Shown: positions 7,652 through 18,084, counted from the first letter of the stretch. The stretch: 40,246 nt of DNA from Desulfuromonas sp. (GCF_002868845.1 NZ_PKUB01000018.1:120790-161035), one strand, 5' to 3'. Program-made: numbers and translations. Notes: a model not told the origin generated them from the sequence alone.

Positions 7652-10270
7652 ATGGCTCAAGCCACCCCCATGATGCGTCAGTATCTGGAGATCAAGTCCC
7701 AGTATCCCGACGCTATTCTTTTTTTCAGACTCGGCGATTTCTACGAGATGTTTCTGGACGACGCGGTGACCGCCTCGCGGGTTCTCGATATCACCCTGAC
7801 CTCGCGCAACAAGGGGTCTGACGACGAAATCCCCCTCTGTGGGATACCTTACCATAGCTGTCAGCCCTATCTTGCGCGTCTCGTGGAGCACGGCCACAAG
7901 GTCGCCATCTGCGAACAGGTGGAGGACCCGAAGACCGTCAAGGGGATCGTAAAGCGCGAGGTGGTCCGGGTGGTCACCCCCGGCCTGGTGGTTGACACCG
8001 ACACCCTCGAACCCAAGGAAAACAACTACCTCATGGCCGTCGCCTCGGGGGACGCTGCCGATGCCTTGGGAGTGGCTGTTGTCGATATCACCACCGGCGA
8101 GTTCCGGGTCACTCAGGTTTCAGACCTCGACGCAGTGCGCGGGCAGATCGCCTCGCTCGCTCCCAGCGAGATCCTCTTCTCAGAGGGGGAGGAGGGGGAA
8201 GGGAAGCTCAAGGCGCTCGCCCCCGTCCTGGATGGACGGATGGTCAACCGCCTTCCCGAATGGGTTTTTGAAACTGATCGTGCCGAAGGGTTGCTGTGCG
8301 GATTTTACGGCTGCGCGTCTCTCGACGGATTCGGCTGCTCAGGTCTTGACGGGGCGGTTCGCGCCGCCGGCGTCATTCTGCACTACCTGGAGGAGACCCA
8401 GAAGGGTGCCGTCGATCACCTGAAGCCCCTGTCGACCTATCACAGCGAACAGTTTATGATTCTGGACGAGGCCACCCGGCGCAACCTCGAGCTGACCTCC
8501 AGCCTTTATGACGGCCGCAAGCGCGGGTCGCTGCTCGGGGTTCTCGACCGGACGGTGACCGCCATGGGGGGGCGCAAGCTTCGCCAGTGGATCCAGCAGC
8601 CGCTCGTTCACGTGGAGAGGATCCGCAGCCGGCACGAGGCGGTGGCCGAGATGGTCGAAAAGAGCCTGGTCCGCGCCGAATTGCGCGAACTCCTGGACGG
8701 CGTCTACGACCTCGAGCGGCTTCACTCCAAGGTTGCCATGGGGACCGCGAACGCTAAGGACCTCGTCGCCCTGAAGGGCTCCCTTGAGCGACTGCCGGCG
8801 ATTATCTACTGTCTCTGCGCCCCCGAATCCTCTTTTCTCGCCGGGCTCCGGGTTGGGATCGACCCCCTCGAGGACGTGGCGGTGCTCATCGCCGGTGCCA
8901 TTGTCGATGATCCACCCTTCATCCTGCGTGAGGGGGGACTGATCCGGGACGGATACGACCAAGCCCTGGACGAACTGAGGGCCATCAGCCGGGAGGGGAA
9001 GGGTTGGATCGCCCGCCTGGAGACCGAAGAGAGAGAGCGCACCGGGATCGCCAAGCTCAAGGTGCGCTTCAACAAGGTGTTCGGCTACTACATCGAGATC
9101 ACCAAGAGCTTTCTCGACCGGGTTCCCGAGGACTACCAGCGCAAGCAGACCCTGGCCAACGCCGAGCGTTACATCACTCCCGCCCTCAAGGAATACGAAA
9201 GCAAGGTCCTGGGGGCCGAGGAAAAGTTGGTCGAGCTCGAATTCGACCTCTTCCAGCAGGTCCGGCAGCAGGCCGCTCTTCACGGGGGGCGCATCCAGGC
9301 GACCGCCGAAGCCGTCGCCACCCTCGACGTCGTCCTTTGCCTTGCCGAGGTGGGGCACGAGCGCAACTACGTTCGCCCCGAGATCGTCGAGAGCGATGAA
9401 CTGGTCATCGAGGAGGGACGCCACCCGGTGGTCGAAACGATGAGCCTCTCGGAACGCTTCGTGTCGAACGACGTGCTACTCGATACCGTGGAGAACCAGA
9501 TCCTCATCATCACCGGCCCCAACATGGCCGGCAAGTCGACCTTCATGCGCCAGGTGGCTCTCATCACCCTCATGGCCCAGATGGGAAGCCTGATTCCGGC
9601 GCGCTCCGCCCGCATCGGCGCGGTCGACCGGATCTTCACGCGAGTGGGGGCCAGCGACAACCTCGCCCGGGGCCAGTCCACCTTCATGGTCGAGATGACC
9701 GAGACCGCCAATATCCTCAACAACGCCACCCCGCGCAGCCTGATCGTACTCGACGAAATCGGCCGTGGCACCTCGACCTTCGACGGGGTCAGTATCGCCT
9801 GGGCGGTGGCAGAGTATTTGCACGACCATGCCCCGGTGGCGGCCAAGACTCTCTTCGCCACCCATTACCACGAACTGACCGATCTGACCCTGACCCGAGA
9901 GCGGGTCAAGAACTTCAACATCGCGGTCAAGGAGTGGAACGACCAGATCATTTTCCTTCGCAAGATCGTCAAGGGGGGCACCAGCCATTCCTACGGAATC
10001 CAGGTGGGGCGTCTTGCGGGGCTGCCCCTGGAGGTGATCGACCGTGCCAAGGAAGTGCTGAAAAACCTGGAGTCGGGTGAGTTCGAGAGGGAGGGCCAGC
10101 CGCGCCTGGCCCGCAGTGCCCGTCCCGCTCCGGCCAGGGATGTCCCCCAGTTGTCCCTCTTCGATGGAGGGGACGCTTCCCTGAGACAGCGGTTGGATGA
10201 GGTCGATGTCTCCGTGCTCACCCCTCTTGAGGCCCTCAATATCCTCGACGAACTGAAAAGACTGGTCTGA
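7652..10270 (+). CDS. mutS: DNA mismatch repair protein MutS
   Basis: This 872-residue protein recognises base mismatches and small loops and recruits MutL. The N-terminal mismatch-recognition motif ([10 protein letters not shown], with the Phe-x-Glu wedge) is at about residues 27-36. The Walker A motif GPNMAGKST begins at residue 622, with [12 protein letters not shown] and the THYHELTDL switch following. The end is the usual helix-turn-helix dimer region and a C-terminal tail. Length and order are standard for MutS1. The ATG has only a weak ribosome site. Its TGA overlaps the next ATG (TGATG), so the amidase frame is translationally coupled. Together with the mutM relic, DNA-repair genes occur twice in this window, one intact and one dead. 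Confidence 0.97.
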   Translation: MAQATPMMRQYLEIKSQYPDAILFFRLGDFYEMFLDDAVTASRVLDITLTSRNKGSDDEIPLCGIPYHSCQPYLARLVEHGHKVAICEQVEDPKTVKGIVKREVVRVVTPGLVVDTDTLEPKENNYLMAVASGDAADALGVAVVDITTGEFRVTQVSDLDAVRGQIASLAPSEILFSEGEEGEGKLKALAPVLDGRMVNRLPEWVFETDRAEGLLCGFYGCASLDGFGCSGLDGAVRAAGVILHYLEETQKGAVDHLKPLSTYHSEQFMILDEATRRNLELTSSLYDGRKRGSLLGVLDRTVTAMGGRKLRQWIQQPLVHVERIRSRHEAVAEMVEKSLVRAELRELLDGVYDLERLHSKVAMGTANAKDLVALKGSLERLPAIIYCLCAPESSFLAGLRVGIDPLEDVAVLIAGAIVDDPPFILREGGLIRDGYDQALDELRAISREGKGWIARLETEERERTGIAKLKVRFNKVFGYYIEITKSFLDRVPEDYQRKQTLANAERYITPALKEYESKVLGAEEKLVELEFDLFQQVRQQAALHGGRIQATAEAVATLDVVLCLAEVGHERNYVRPEIVESDELVIEEGRHPVVETMSLSERFVSNDVLLDTVENQILIITGPNMAGKSTFMRQVALITLMAQMGSLIPARSARIGAVDRIFTRVGASDNLARGQSTFMVEMTETANILNNATPRSLIVLDEIGRGTSTFDGVSIAWAVAEYLHDHAPVAAKTLFATHYHELTDLTLTRERVKNFNIAVKEWNDQIIFLRKIVKGGTSHSYGIQVGRLAGLPLEVIDRAKEVLKNLESGEFEREGQPRLARSARPAPARDVPQLSLFDGGDASLRQRLDEVDVSVLTPLEALNILDELKRLV

Positions 10271-11967
10271 TGATGCCCTTAATTCGCCTTTTAAGCCTCA
10301 TCTTTGCCCTGTTTTTGATCATCCCAGGGGCCGTCGTCGCCGGGGATGCTGAAACCGATTACCAAAAGGCGCGGGAGAGCTACCGTCGGCTGCTCGGCTC
10401 GACCAAGAAGCAACTCTACCGGGAAAACTGGGAGCGGGTCATCGACCGCTTCCTCGCCGTCAAGGAAACCTATCCCCGCAACGACTTGGCCCCGTCCGGA
10501 CTCTACATGGCCGGCAAGGCGTGCCGAGGCCTCTATGGCGTCTCCCGCATCGCCCCAGACGCGCGTCGTGCAGCGGGGCTCTTCGATGCCGTCGCCGACA
10601 CCTATCCGGCAAGTTCCCTCGCAGACGACGCGCTGGTCCTGGCCGGGGAGATTTACCAGGAAACCCTGAAGGAGCCCAGGCAGGCTTACCTGCGCTTCGC
10701 AAGGGCGGCCGACCGATTTCCCGAAGGGGATATGGCCGGCAAGGCGTTGAAGAAGAAGAAGGAGCTGGCCCGCTACGCGCCTCCGGCCCCGGCTGCGCCA
10801 AAGCAGGCAGGCCGGTTGAGAGGAGTGCGCTTCTGGTCCAATCCCGGCTACACCAGAGTGGTTCTCGACCTGAGCCAGGAGGCGAACTACAGCTCCAATG
10901 TTCTGCCGGCCAAGCCCGAGCGGGGGGATCCCCCCAAGATTTTCCTCGACCTTCATGGCATCGCCCCCGGCGAAGCATTGCCCCAGGCGATGAGTGTGGA
11001 CGACGGTCTCCTGCGCAGGATCCGCACGGGCCAGCCCGAGCGCGGGACGGTGCGGGTGGTGCTCGATTTGGTCAGCATGAACGACTACAAGGTCTTCCCC
11101 CTTCAGGACCCTTACCGCCTGGTCATCGACATCGGGGGGGAGGGGCAGCGGCAGGCCCAGGCTACCCATCCCGAGATCAGTTACCCGCCCCCGTCGAGCG
11201 ACGGGATCGACCGGATTCTCGATCAAAGCCCCCGGGAGAGGCCCCTGAAGATCAAGCTGCCCGCAACCCAATCCCATGGGGGCTTGCGACGCATCGTGGT
11301 CGATGCCGGCCACGGCGGAAAAGACCCCGGGGCCGTCGGCCCGAGTGGAACCTATTAAAAGGACGTGACTCTGGCTCTGGCCAAGGAATTGGCCAAGCGT
11401 CTGGAGAAGGAGTTCGGCTGCGAGGTGATCCTCACCCGGGACCGGGATGTCTTCCTGCCCCTCGAGGAACGAACCGCCATCGCCAACAAGGTCGATGCCG
11501 ACCTGTTAATCTCGGTTCACGCCAACGCCAACCGCAACAGAAAGGCCTACGGTGTCGAGACCTTTTACCTGAACTTTTCCAAGAACGACAAGGCGGCCGC
11601 AGTGGCCGCCCGGGAAAACGGGACGTCCCTGAAGCAGGTCGGCGATCTGGAACTGATCCTGTTCGACCTGATGGCCAACGCCAAGATCAACGAGTCGAGC
11701 CGGCTTGCCTCGGAGATTCAGAGGGCCCTGGTCAATGACCTGGGCAAGGAGTACAAGGAAATCCGCGACCTGGGAGTCAAACAGGGGCCCTTCTACGTGC
11801 TGCTCGGAGCGACCATGCCCTCGGTTCTCGTGGAGGCCGCCTTCATCAGCAACAAACGCGAGGAGAAGCGGCTCACCGACCGACGCTTCCAGCAGAAGAC
11901 CGGCTCCGCCATCGTGCGGGGCATCCGCAATTACGCAACCGCCCTTAAACTGATCGCAGCCAAATGA
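10270..11967 (+). pseudogene. N-acetylmuramoyl-L-alanine amidase (TPR-AMIN-Amidase_3) interrupted by an in-frame TAA
   Basis: The frame encodes a signal peptide (residues 1-25), TPR-like helices to about 165, an AMIN domain at about 175-290 and a zinc amidase domain from about 335 to 560. It is the secreted cell-wall amidase that splits daughter-cell peptidoglycan. At 11356-11358 a TAA interrupts it after residue 362, and the same frame continues for 202 more residues with no shift. The family reads GTxEKDVxLA here, so the stop sits exactly at the zinc-ligand glutamate; GAA to TAA is one base. The other ligands are intact (H348 in DAGHGG, H417 in SVHAN) and so is the catalytic E522 in VLVEAAFIS. 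The downstream half has no usable ribosome site. It is either a recent nonsense mutation or a base-calling error. Confidence 0.88.
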
Positions 11968-14693
11968 CTTCTATAGAGAACCCCCAGGAGTGCCCAGAAA
12001 AGACCGCTAAACCTTTTTTCTCTCCGAAGGAACTGACCGATCCCGGCATTCCCTTCGAGGAGCGCAGGGCCAATCTGCTGGAGGCCTCCAGCAAATACCT
12101 CGGATATTTCCGGGACTGTATCAGGGAGAAGCACCGGCAAGGCGCCTCCGGCCGGGAGATCGTCGGGCGCCTGACCGCCTTTACCGACACCCTGCTTCGA
12201 AACCTTTACTGTAGCCTCTCCGCGGACCTGGTCGAGCAGGACCTTGAGAATTGCGCCCTCATCGCCCTCGGCGGCTACGGCCGGGCCGAGCTCAACCCCG
12301 GTTCAGACATCGACCTCATGTTCTTCTACGGGGGCAAGGACCGCACTTTTGCCGAGCAGGTCTCCGAGCGAATGCTCTACCTCCTCTGGGACCTCGGTTT
12401 CGACGTAGGGCACAGCGTGCGCACGGCCAAGGATTGCCTCGACATGGCCGAGCGAGACATCACCGCTCGCACCGCCCTGCTCGACGGCCGTTACCTGGTC
12501 GGTTCAGAAACCCTGTACAGAGAGTTCGAGCAATCGGTCTTGAAGCCGGTGATGGGGCGCAACACCAAGGCTTTCCTTCGCGAGAAAATCGAAGAGAATG
12601 ACAGGCGGCTGGGCAAGTACGGCTCTTCGGTCTACCTCCTGGAGCCCAACATCCAGGAGGGGGAGGGGGGGCTGCGCGACCTCCACACCGCCATCTGGAT
12701 GGCCCGGGTCAAGTTCAAGGCGAGCTCCCTTCGCGATCTCCTCATCAAGGGCGTTCTGACCGAACAGGAGGAGGCCGCCTTTGAGCAGGCCTTCGACTAT
12801 CTCTGGCGGATTCGCAACGAGCTTCACTACATCTCCCCGCGCAAGAATGAACAGATCCATTTCGACCAGCAGGAGCAGATCGCCAAGTTCCTCGGCTACC
12901 GGGACAGCAAGCGGGCCCTGGCCGTCGAGCAGTTCATGCAGGACTACTACGCCCACGCCACCGAGGTCGAGCACCTCGCCTCAACCCTTATCACCAAGGC
13001 GACCCAGCAGGAGGAGCAGACCACGCGCATTCTCGGCTACTTCACCCGAAGGAACCTCGAGGACGGGTTCTATGTCCTGAGGGGGGAATTGCGCGTTTCC
13101 GTCGACGACCTGTTCGAAAAAGATCCCGCTCTCATGATGCGCGCCTTTCTCCTGGCAAAAAACCACGGAGTGCGCCTGAGTGTTCCTCTCAAGGGGCTGA
13201 TCCGCGCCAACCTTCACCGCATCAACGACCGGGTGCGTCGCTCCCGGGCTATGACGGACGACTTTTTCGGTATCCTGCGCAAGCCCCACGGGGTCGGGGA
13301 CACCCTGCTGGTCATGCATCACCTGCGCTTTCTGAACCGCTTCATCCCTGAGTTCGAGCGCATCTACTGCAATGTCCAGCACGATCTTTATCATATCTAC
13401 ACGGTGGACATTCACTCCATCTTCGCCCTTGAGGAGATTGCCAAACTGTGGCGCGGCGATTACGCCCGGAAGAAGCCCCTGCTGACCAAAATCGCCAACG
13501 ATATCGAGAAGCGTGAACTTCTGTTGCTGGCGGTTCTTCTCCATGACATCGGCAAGGGGGAGGGAAAGGACCACTGCAACAAGGGCGCGGACATGATCCC
13601 CACCATTGCGCGGCGCCTCGGCCTCAACAAGGAGGACAGCCAGCGCCTCGAGTTCCTGGTCCGTCAGCACCTGCTCATGGCTCACAACGCCCAGCGCCGC
13701 GATCTGCACGACGACAAGCTCATTCTTCAGTTTGCCCGCACCATGGGAATGAGCGAGAACCTCAAGATGCTCTACCTGCTGACCTTTGCCGACATCAAGG
13801 CCGTCGGCCCGGAGGTCTGGTCCGAGTGGAAGGGGTTTCTCCTGCAGGAACTCTACGAGAAGACCTACGACGTTCTCGAAAGGGGCGATTTCCGCCTCGA
13901 AAAGCGCTCGGAAAAAGTTCGCAACCGCAAGCGCAAGGTCGTCGGCCTGCTCGAGGAGGAGTTCGGCACCAAGGTCATCAAGGGGGTGCTGCGCGGGATG
14001 AACACCCGCTACCTCCTTTCCCACCGCTCGGCCGAAATCGCCGAACACCTGAGGGTTTTTCTCGGGCGGGGGGAAAAGCCTTTGGCCATGAAGGTGGAGC
14101 AGGGAACCCAGGGCGAATATACCCAGCTCACCATTTCCACCGTCGACATCCCCGGGCTCTTCTCCAAGATCACGGGAGTTATGGCCGCAAACGGCATCAA
14201 CATCCTCGGTGCCCAGATCTATACCCAGAACCAGGGGGTGGCCCTCGACATCCTGCAGGTGAGCAGTCTCACCGGCGAGATTATCGTCAACCCTGAAAAG
14301 TGGCGCCGGGTGCAGAAGGACCTTGTCGGAGTGGTGGAGGGACGCCTCCGGGTCAAAGAGCTGGTCAAACGCTGCAAGGAACCTTCCTTCGTGGGTGAGC
14401 GCCCCAAACCCCGGTTCACCAACCGGGTGGAGATCGACAACGAGGTCTCCGACGAGTACACCGTGGTCGATATTTACGCCCACGACAAGGTCGGCCTCCT
14501 TTACCAGATCACCAGAACGCTGAAGGAGCTTGGGTACTACATCGGGGTGTCGAAGATTTCGACCAAGGTGGACCAGATCGCCGACACGTTCTACATCCAG
14601 GATATTTTCGCCCAGAAGGTCACCTTTGAGGACAAGCTCGAGGAGCTCAACCGACGGCTTCTCGAGTGCCTCGACGCCGAACTCGGAAGCTAG
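11964..14693 (+). CDS. glnD: [Protein-PII] uridylyltransferase / uridylyl-removing enzyme
   Basis: This 909-residue cytoplasmic sensor adds UMP to PII when glutamine is low and removes it when glutamine is high. The nucleotidyltransferase signature GGYGRAELNPGSDIDLMFF gives metal residues D115 and D117. The HD hydrolase motif LLHDIGKGEGKDH gives H527 and D528. Two ACT domains for glutamine sensing close the protein, at about 710-790 and 825-900 (ISTVDIPGLFSKITGVMAA and VDIYAHDKVGLLYQITRTL). All four parts are present and intact. Its ATG overlaps the amidase stop by 4 bases (ATGA), so its translation is probably coupled to the amidase frame, which now holds a nonsense codon. Confidence 0.96.
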   Translation: MTSIENPQECPEKTAKPFFSPKELTDPGIPFEERRANLLEASSKYLGYFRDCIREKHRQGASGREIVGRLTAFTDTLLRNLYCSLSADLVEQDLENCALIALGGYGRAELNPGSDIDLMFFYGGKDRTFAEQVSERMLYLLWDLGFDVGHSVRTAKDCLDMAERDITARTALLDGRYLVGSETLYREFEQSVLKPVMGRNTKAFLREKIEENDRRLGKYGSSVYLLEPNIQEGEGGLRDLHTAIWMARVKFKASSLRDLLIKGVLTEQEEAAFEQAFDYLWRIRNELHYISPRKNEQIHFDQQEQIAKFLGYRDSKRALAVEQFMQDYYAHATEVEHLASTLITKATQQEEQTTRILGYFTRRNLEDGFYVLRGELRVSVDDLFEKDPALMMRAFLLAKNHGVRLSVPLKGLIRANLHRINDRVRRSRAMTDDFFGILRKPHGVGDTLLVMHHLRFLNRFIPEFERIYCNVQHDLYHIYTVDIHSIFALEEIAKLWRGDYARKKPLLTKIANDIEKRELLLLAVLLHDIGKGEGKDHCNKGADMIPTIARRLGLNKEDSQRLEFLVRQHLLMAHNAQRRDLHDDKLILQFARTMGMSENLKMLYLLTFADIKAVGPEVWSEWKGFLLQELYEKTYDVLERGDFRLEKRSEKVRNRKRKVVGLLEEEFGTKVIKGVLRGMNTRYLLSHRSAEIAEHLRVFLGRGEKPLAMKVEQGTQGEYTQLTISTVDIPGLFSKITGVMAANGINILGAQIYTQNQGVALDILQVSSLTGEIIVNPEKWRRVQKDLVGVVEGRLRVKELVKRCKEPSFVGERPKPRFTNRVEIDNEVSDEYTVVDIYAHDKVGLLYQITRTLKELGYYIGVSKISTKVDQIADTFYIQDIFAQKVTFEDKLEELNRRLLECLDAELGS

Positions 14694-14828
14694 AGTTCCC
14701 TTCGGCTCGTACGATCGATCAAAATGGTCCGTCGGCAAAGGGCCCTGAGGGTCTCCTCCCGGAGTCTTTCGCGGGGTCCGGCCGGGCTTATCGCAAGAGC
14801 GGCAAAACCGCCATTACTTAGATGGGTT

Positions 14829-15719
14829 ATGAACCAATACCTCGACCTGTTTCTTCACTATCTGGCTGTCGAGCGGGGGCTGTCGCGCCACACTCTGGAC
14901 GGATACGGGCGCGATCTGGCCCGCTATCTCGATTTCCTGACTGACGGCGAGAAGGTGAAGGGGCCTGACGAGGTCACGCCGGCCGTCGTCCTCCGTTTTC
15001 TGGGTCTGCTCGCAGGGCGGGGCCTCGGCTCTCGCAGCCGCGCCCGGGCTTTGGTCGCCCTGCGCATGTTTCACCGGTTCCTGATCGCCGAGGGGCACGC
15101 TCGCAGCAACCCGACCGCCCTGCTCGAAGCTCCCAAGAGCCTGCGGGCCCTGCCTCAGACCCTCTCCACCGCCGAGGTGGAGGGGCTGCTCGCTGCTCCG
15201 AAGGGGGAGGGGGCCCTCGCCCTGCGCGACCGGGCCATGCTTGAGATCCTATATGCCACCGGTCTTCGGGTTTCCGAGCTGGTCGGGCTCGCTCTCGGGG
15301 ATCTGCAGCTCGACGTCGGATACCTGATGACCCTCGGCAAGCGGGGAAAACAGCGCATCGTCCCCACCGGCGAGGTTGCCCGTGCGGAACTTCTGAACTA
15401 CCTTCAGAGGGGGCGACCTGCGCTCGAAAAGGGGGTGGGCGGCGGGACGGTCTTTCTTAATCGCTCCGGCCGGGGGTTGACACGGCAAGGCTTCTGGAAG
15501 ATGATGAAGCGCCGCGCCCAACAGGCTGGAATCGTCAAGGAGGTCAGCCCCCATACCCTGCGCCATTCCTTCGCCACCCACTTGTTGGAGAACGGCGCCG
15601 ACCTGCGCTCGGTGCAGACCCTGCTTGGGCATGCGGACATCTCCACGACCCAGATTTACACCCACGTCACCCGCGAGCGGCTGAAGAAGGTGCACGGCCA
15701 GTTCCATCCTCGGGGTTGA
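14829..15719 (+). CDS. xerD: Site-specific tyrosine recombinase XerD
   Basis: This 296-residue integrase-family protein resolves chromosome dimers at dif with XerC. The N-terminal SAM-like core-binding domain (YLDLFLHYLAVERGLSRHTL) is followed by the catalytic domain. Its arginine is in ATGLRVSELVGL, its His-x-x-Arg in SPHTLRHSFATHLLENGADL, the second His in LLGHADISTTQIYTHV, and the nucleophile is Tyr in QIYTH. The ending ERLKKVHGQFHPRG resembles XerD more than XerC. I chose the ATG at 14829 because it gives the family length; an open frame upstream lacks family-like sequence. It follows glnD by 135 bases with no clear terminator. Confidence 0.92.
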   Translation: MNQYLDLFLHYLAVERGLSRHTLDGYGRDLARYLDFLTDGEKVKGPDEVTPAVVLRFLGLLAGRGLGSRSRARALVALRMFHRFLIAEGHARSNPTALLEAPKSLRALPQTLSTAEVEGLLAAPKGEGALALRDRAMLEILYATGLRVSELVGLALGDLQLDVGYLMTLGKRGKQRIVPTGEVARAELLNYLQRGRPALEKGVGGGTVFLNRSGRGLTRQGFWKMMKRRAQQAGIVKEVSPHTLRHSFATHLLENGADLRSVQTLLGHADISTTQIYTHVTRERLKKVHGQFHPRG

Positions 15720-15785
15720 AGATTCAGCCTGACGGCAAAGACTCGAAAGTCGATAGCCCTTTGGGCCGTTATTGAAAGGATAGTC

Positions 15786-17006
15786 ATGAAATACATCGTT
15801 CTCCTCGGCGACGGCATGGCCGACGAACCGATCGAAGAACTCGGCGGGAAGACCCCTCTGGAGGCGGCCCGCATTCCTCGAATGGACGCTCTGGCCCGCG
15901 CCGGGCAGTTCGGTCTGGTCGAGACCGTTCCCGAGGGTTATCACCCCGGCAGCGACGTGGCCAATCTCTCGGTTTTCGGCTACGACCCGGCAACCTGCTA
16001 CAGCGGGCGCGCCCCTCTCGAAGCGGCCAGCATGGGCGTGGAACTCGGCCCCGAGGACGTCGCCTTTCGCATGAACCTGGTCAACCTCGTCGCCCACTAC
16101 GGCAGGCTCTACATGGGGGACTTCTCCGCCGGCCACATTACGACTCCCGAGGCTCGAGAGCTCGTTGAGGCTCTTGAGGAGGAGTACGGTGGAGGCGAGT
16201 TCCGCTTCTATCCCGGGGTCTCCTACCGTCACCTCATGGTCTGGAAGGGGGGCAAGGAGAAACTGACCTTCTCCCCGCCCCATGACCTGTCAGGGCAGGG
16301 GGTCGAGGACCATATGCCCAAGGGCGACGGCGCCGACCAGCTTATCCACCTCATGAACGCTTCCCAGTTGCTGCTGCACAACCACCCCGTCAACAAAAAG
16401 CGCGAGGCGCAGGGAGAGGCCACTGCCAACTCCATCTGGCTATGGGGCCACGGCCGGGCTCCCCGGATGGAGACGATGAAGGAGAAGTTCGGCATCACGG
16501 GTGGTGCGGTGATTTCCGCCGTCGATCTCATCAAGGGGATCGGCAAGTATGCCGGCCTCGACATCATCGAAGTGCCCGGGGCCACCGGCTATCTCGACAC
16601 AAACTACCGGGGGAAAGCCGAGTACGCCCTGGACTGCCTCAAGGACCACGACTTCGTCTATGTGCACGTCGAGGCCCCCGACGAGGCGGCCCACGCCGGC
16701 AGCGTCGAAGAAAAGATCAAGGCCATCGAGGCCTTTGATGAACTGGTGGTGGGAACTGTCGTCGACGGCCTGGGAGATTTGGGTGACTACCGCCTGGCGG
16801 TCCTGCCAGACCACCCGACCCCGGTGAAGAAAATGACCCACACCACCGACCCGGTTCCCTATATTCTCTGCGGTTCCGGGGGGGAGTTCCCTCCCGCCTC
16901 CGGGGTGGAGGGCTACAGCGAAAAGGCCGCCCTGGCCACCGGGGTGAAAATCGACCGGGGGCACGAACTGATGGAGAGGTTGGTGCGCGGCCCCGCACAA
17001 GGGTAA
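15786..17006 (+). CDS. apgM: Cofactor-independent phosphoglycerate mutase, archaeal type
   Basis: This 406-residue metalloenzyme interconverts 3- and 2-phosphoglycerate without 2,3-bisphosphoglycerate. It belongs to the ApgM branch of the alkaline-phosphatase superfamily. The first metal motif is VLLGDGMADEP (D9), and the phosphorylated serine is expected in HPGSDVANLSVFGYDP (S56). Later metal motifs are YVHVEAPDEAAHAGS and VLPDHPTPVKKMTHTTDPVP. The length matches the ApgM branch (about 400) rather than the longer GpmI (about 510). It follows xerD after 66 bases and ends at a strong hairpin. Its presence in Desulfuromonas/Geobacter-type genomes supports the assignment of the host. Confidence 0.93.
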   Translation: MKYIVLLGDGMADEPIEELGGKTPLEAARIPRMDALARAGQFGLVETVPEGYHPGSDVANLSVFGYDPATCYSGRAPLEAASMGVELGPEDVAFRMNLVNLVAHYGRLYMGDFSAGHITTPEARELVEALEEEYGGGEFRFYPGVSYRHLMVWKGGKEKLTFSPPHDLSGQGVEDHMPKGDGADQLIHLMNASQLLLHNHPVNKKREAQGEATANSIWLWGHGRAPRMETMKEKFGITGGAVISAVDLIKGIGKYAGLDIIEVPGATGYLDTNYRGKAEYALDCLKDHDFVYVHVEAPDEAAHAGSVEEKIKAIEAFDELVVGTVVDGLGDLGDYRLAVLPDHPTPVKKMTHTTDPVPYILCGSGGEFPPASGVEGYSEKAALATGVKIDRGHELMERLVRGPAQG

Positions 17007-17032
17007 GAACCTTCCGTCAACTGCAGACTCTG

Positions 17033-17075
17033 GCAGAAAGCCCCGGACCATTCGGCCCGGGGCTTTCTGCGTTTT
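17033..17075. terminator. Terminator hairpin after apgM, possibly bidirectional
   Basis: GCAGAAAGCCCCGG at 17033-17046 pairs perfectly with CCGGGGCTTTCTGC at 17057-17070 across a 10-base loop, and GTTTT follows. The 14-bp stem is strong and the T tract short. It lies 26 bases after the apgM stop. Confidence 0.75.
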
Positions 17076-17360
17076 GGTGACCCGAAAGGGCCGCCTCTTG
17101 CGGTAAAGGGGCGAGGTTCCGCTAGCTCTTCTGGAGCTCATCGTCCAGATTGTCCGAGCCGCCGCCGAGGTCGAAGTCGACCCCACCTGAATGGGTCGCC
17201 TTGGCCAGGGCCGTCGATAGGCTCAACAACCGCCCTCGAAAGTGTCTTGGGTACCGGACACCCCAGGAGGTCTTCGATGACGCTCGGGGTGGTGCACTTG
17301 CAACTTGAAACGACCGATCCGGGGCTTTCGAATGGGACAAAACGATTTTATTGGGAACCG
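17076..17360 (-). other. Intergenic stretch with possible coding relic
   Basis: Between the apgM terminator and the ACT gene there is no intact gene. On the minus strand a frame ending at a TAG at 17122 reads STALAKATHSGG and then VDFDLGGGSDNLDDELQKS, which looks like a real acidic C-terminal tail. Its upstream part does not look like protein, and I could not match it to a family. Confidence 0.3.
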
Positions 17361-17891
17361 CTACCGGGAGACCGTAATGTCCACATGGACTTCTTCGGCG
17401 ACAGCGGCGAGACCGTCCTCCAACTGGCTCGGAGAGGAACCCCCGGGGACCTGTACCAGAATCTCCATCGTGTAGACGGCGGTTCCACTTTCCGGTGAAG
17501 CCTTGACCGTGGACTTGATGTCCACGATATTGACCGCGTTGTCGGCCAGGTATCGGCTGATCTTGTAGACGATGCCCGCCTGGTCCATCCCCTCGACATG
17601 CAGGGTACAGTCTTGGGATTTGCTCCGACTGACCTCCCGGCGTTCTTCCAGGGGGCGGATGAAGGCCGAGATGCCATTGTCCCGTTCGAGTCGTCTGCAC
17701 TCCCTGTTCAAATGTTCCTCGATGTCCTTTCGCGGACAAGTGAAGAGGAGGATCAGGGTGAATTCGTCCACCAGCAGGGTCATGGTGTTGTCTTCAAGGT
17801 TGCAGCCGTTTTCGTAGAGAATCTTGGTCACGTCGGCAACAATGCCCGGACGGTCCCTGCCGAAGGCGGTCATGATGTAGCGGCTTTCCAT
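17361..17891 (-). CDS. Tandem ACT-domain regulatory protein (GcvR-like)
   Basis: This 176-residue protein is made of two ACT domains. The first starts IMTAFGRDRPGIVADVTKIL (residues 6-25) and the second CTLHVEGMDQAGIVYKISRY (about 94-113), each with the Gly that ends the first strand and ligand-facing turn. ACT pairs of this type resemble GcvR, a glycine-responsive regulator, but a GcvR role in this group is not shown. It should bind an amino acid and act through a partner protein since it has no DNA-binding domain. The start has a GGGAGG site 7 bases upstream. It is read toward apgM, downstream of and on the same strand as fumarase. Confidence 0.85.
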   Translation of the reverse strand: MESRYIMTAFGRDRPGIVADVTKILYENGCNLEDNTMTLLVDEFTLILLFTCPRKDIEEHLNRECRRLERDNGISAFIRPLEERREVSRSKSQDCTLHVEGMDQAGIVYKISRYLADNAVNIVDIKSTVKASPESGTAVYTMEILVQVPGGSSPSQLEDGLAAVAEEVHVDITVSR

Positions 17892-18027
17892 CGGTTCCTC
17901 CCTGTTCGAAGACGCCTGGGAAATTAAAGGCGAGGGTCCTTCCTGCTGTCCGGACCGCCCAGTTCATATTGTCGCATTTTTCGGGTGATTTTTTTCAAGA
18001 AACTTGTTTTCCGCCGAAACCGGAAAC

Positions 18028-18063
18028 AAAAAGCCCCGGCTCCTTGCGGAACCGGGGCTTTTT
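18028..18063. terminator. Bidirectional terminator between fumarase and the ACT gene
   Basis: AAAAAGCCCCGG at 18028-18039 pairs with CCGGGGCTTTTT at 18052-18063, with a loop that adds a short inner pairing. The minus-strand reading ends fumarase 22 bases past its stop codon with a run of five T residues. Confidence 0.85.
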
Positions 18064-18084
18064 GCGATGAGGAGGACCTGTTTC

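Noticed and set aside
11356-11358. Recoding of the amidase stop (selenocysteine or pyrrolysine)
   Set aside because: The codon is TAA, while those use TGA and TAG, and the family has Glu here. A simple substitution explains it.
12981-14738. Long minus-strand frame opposite glnD
   Set aside because: glnD is intact with all domains; the antisense frame shows no motif or start signal.
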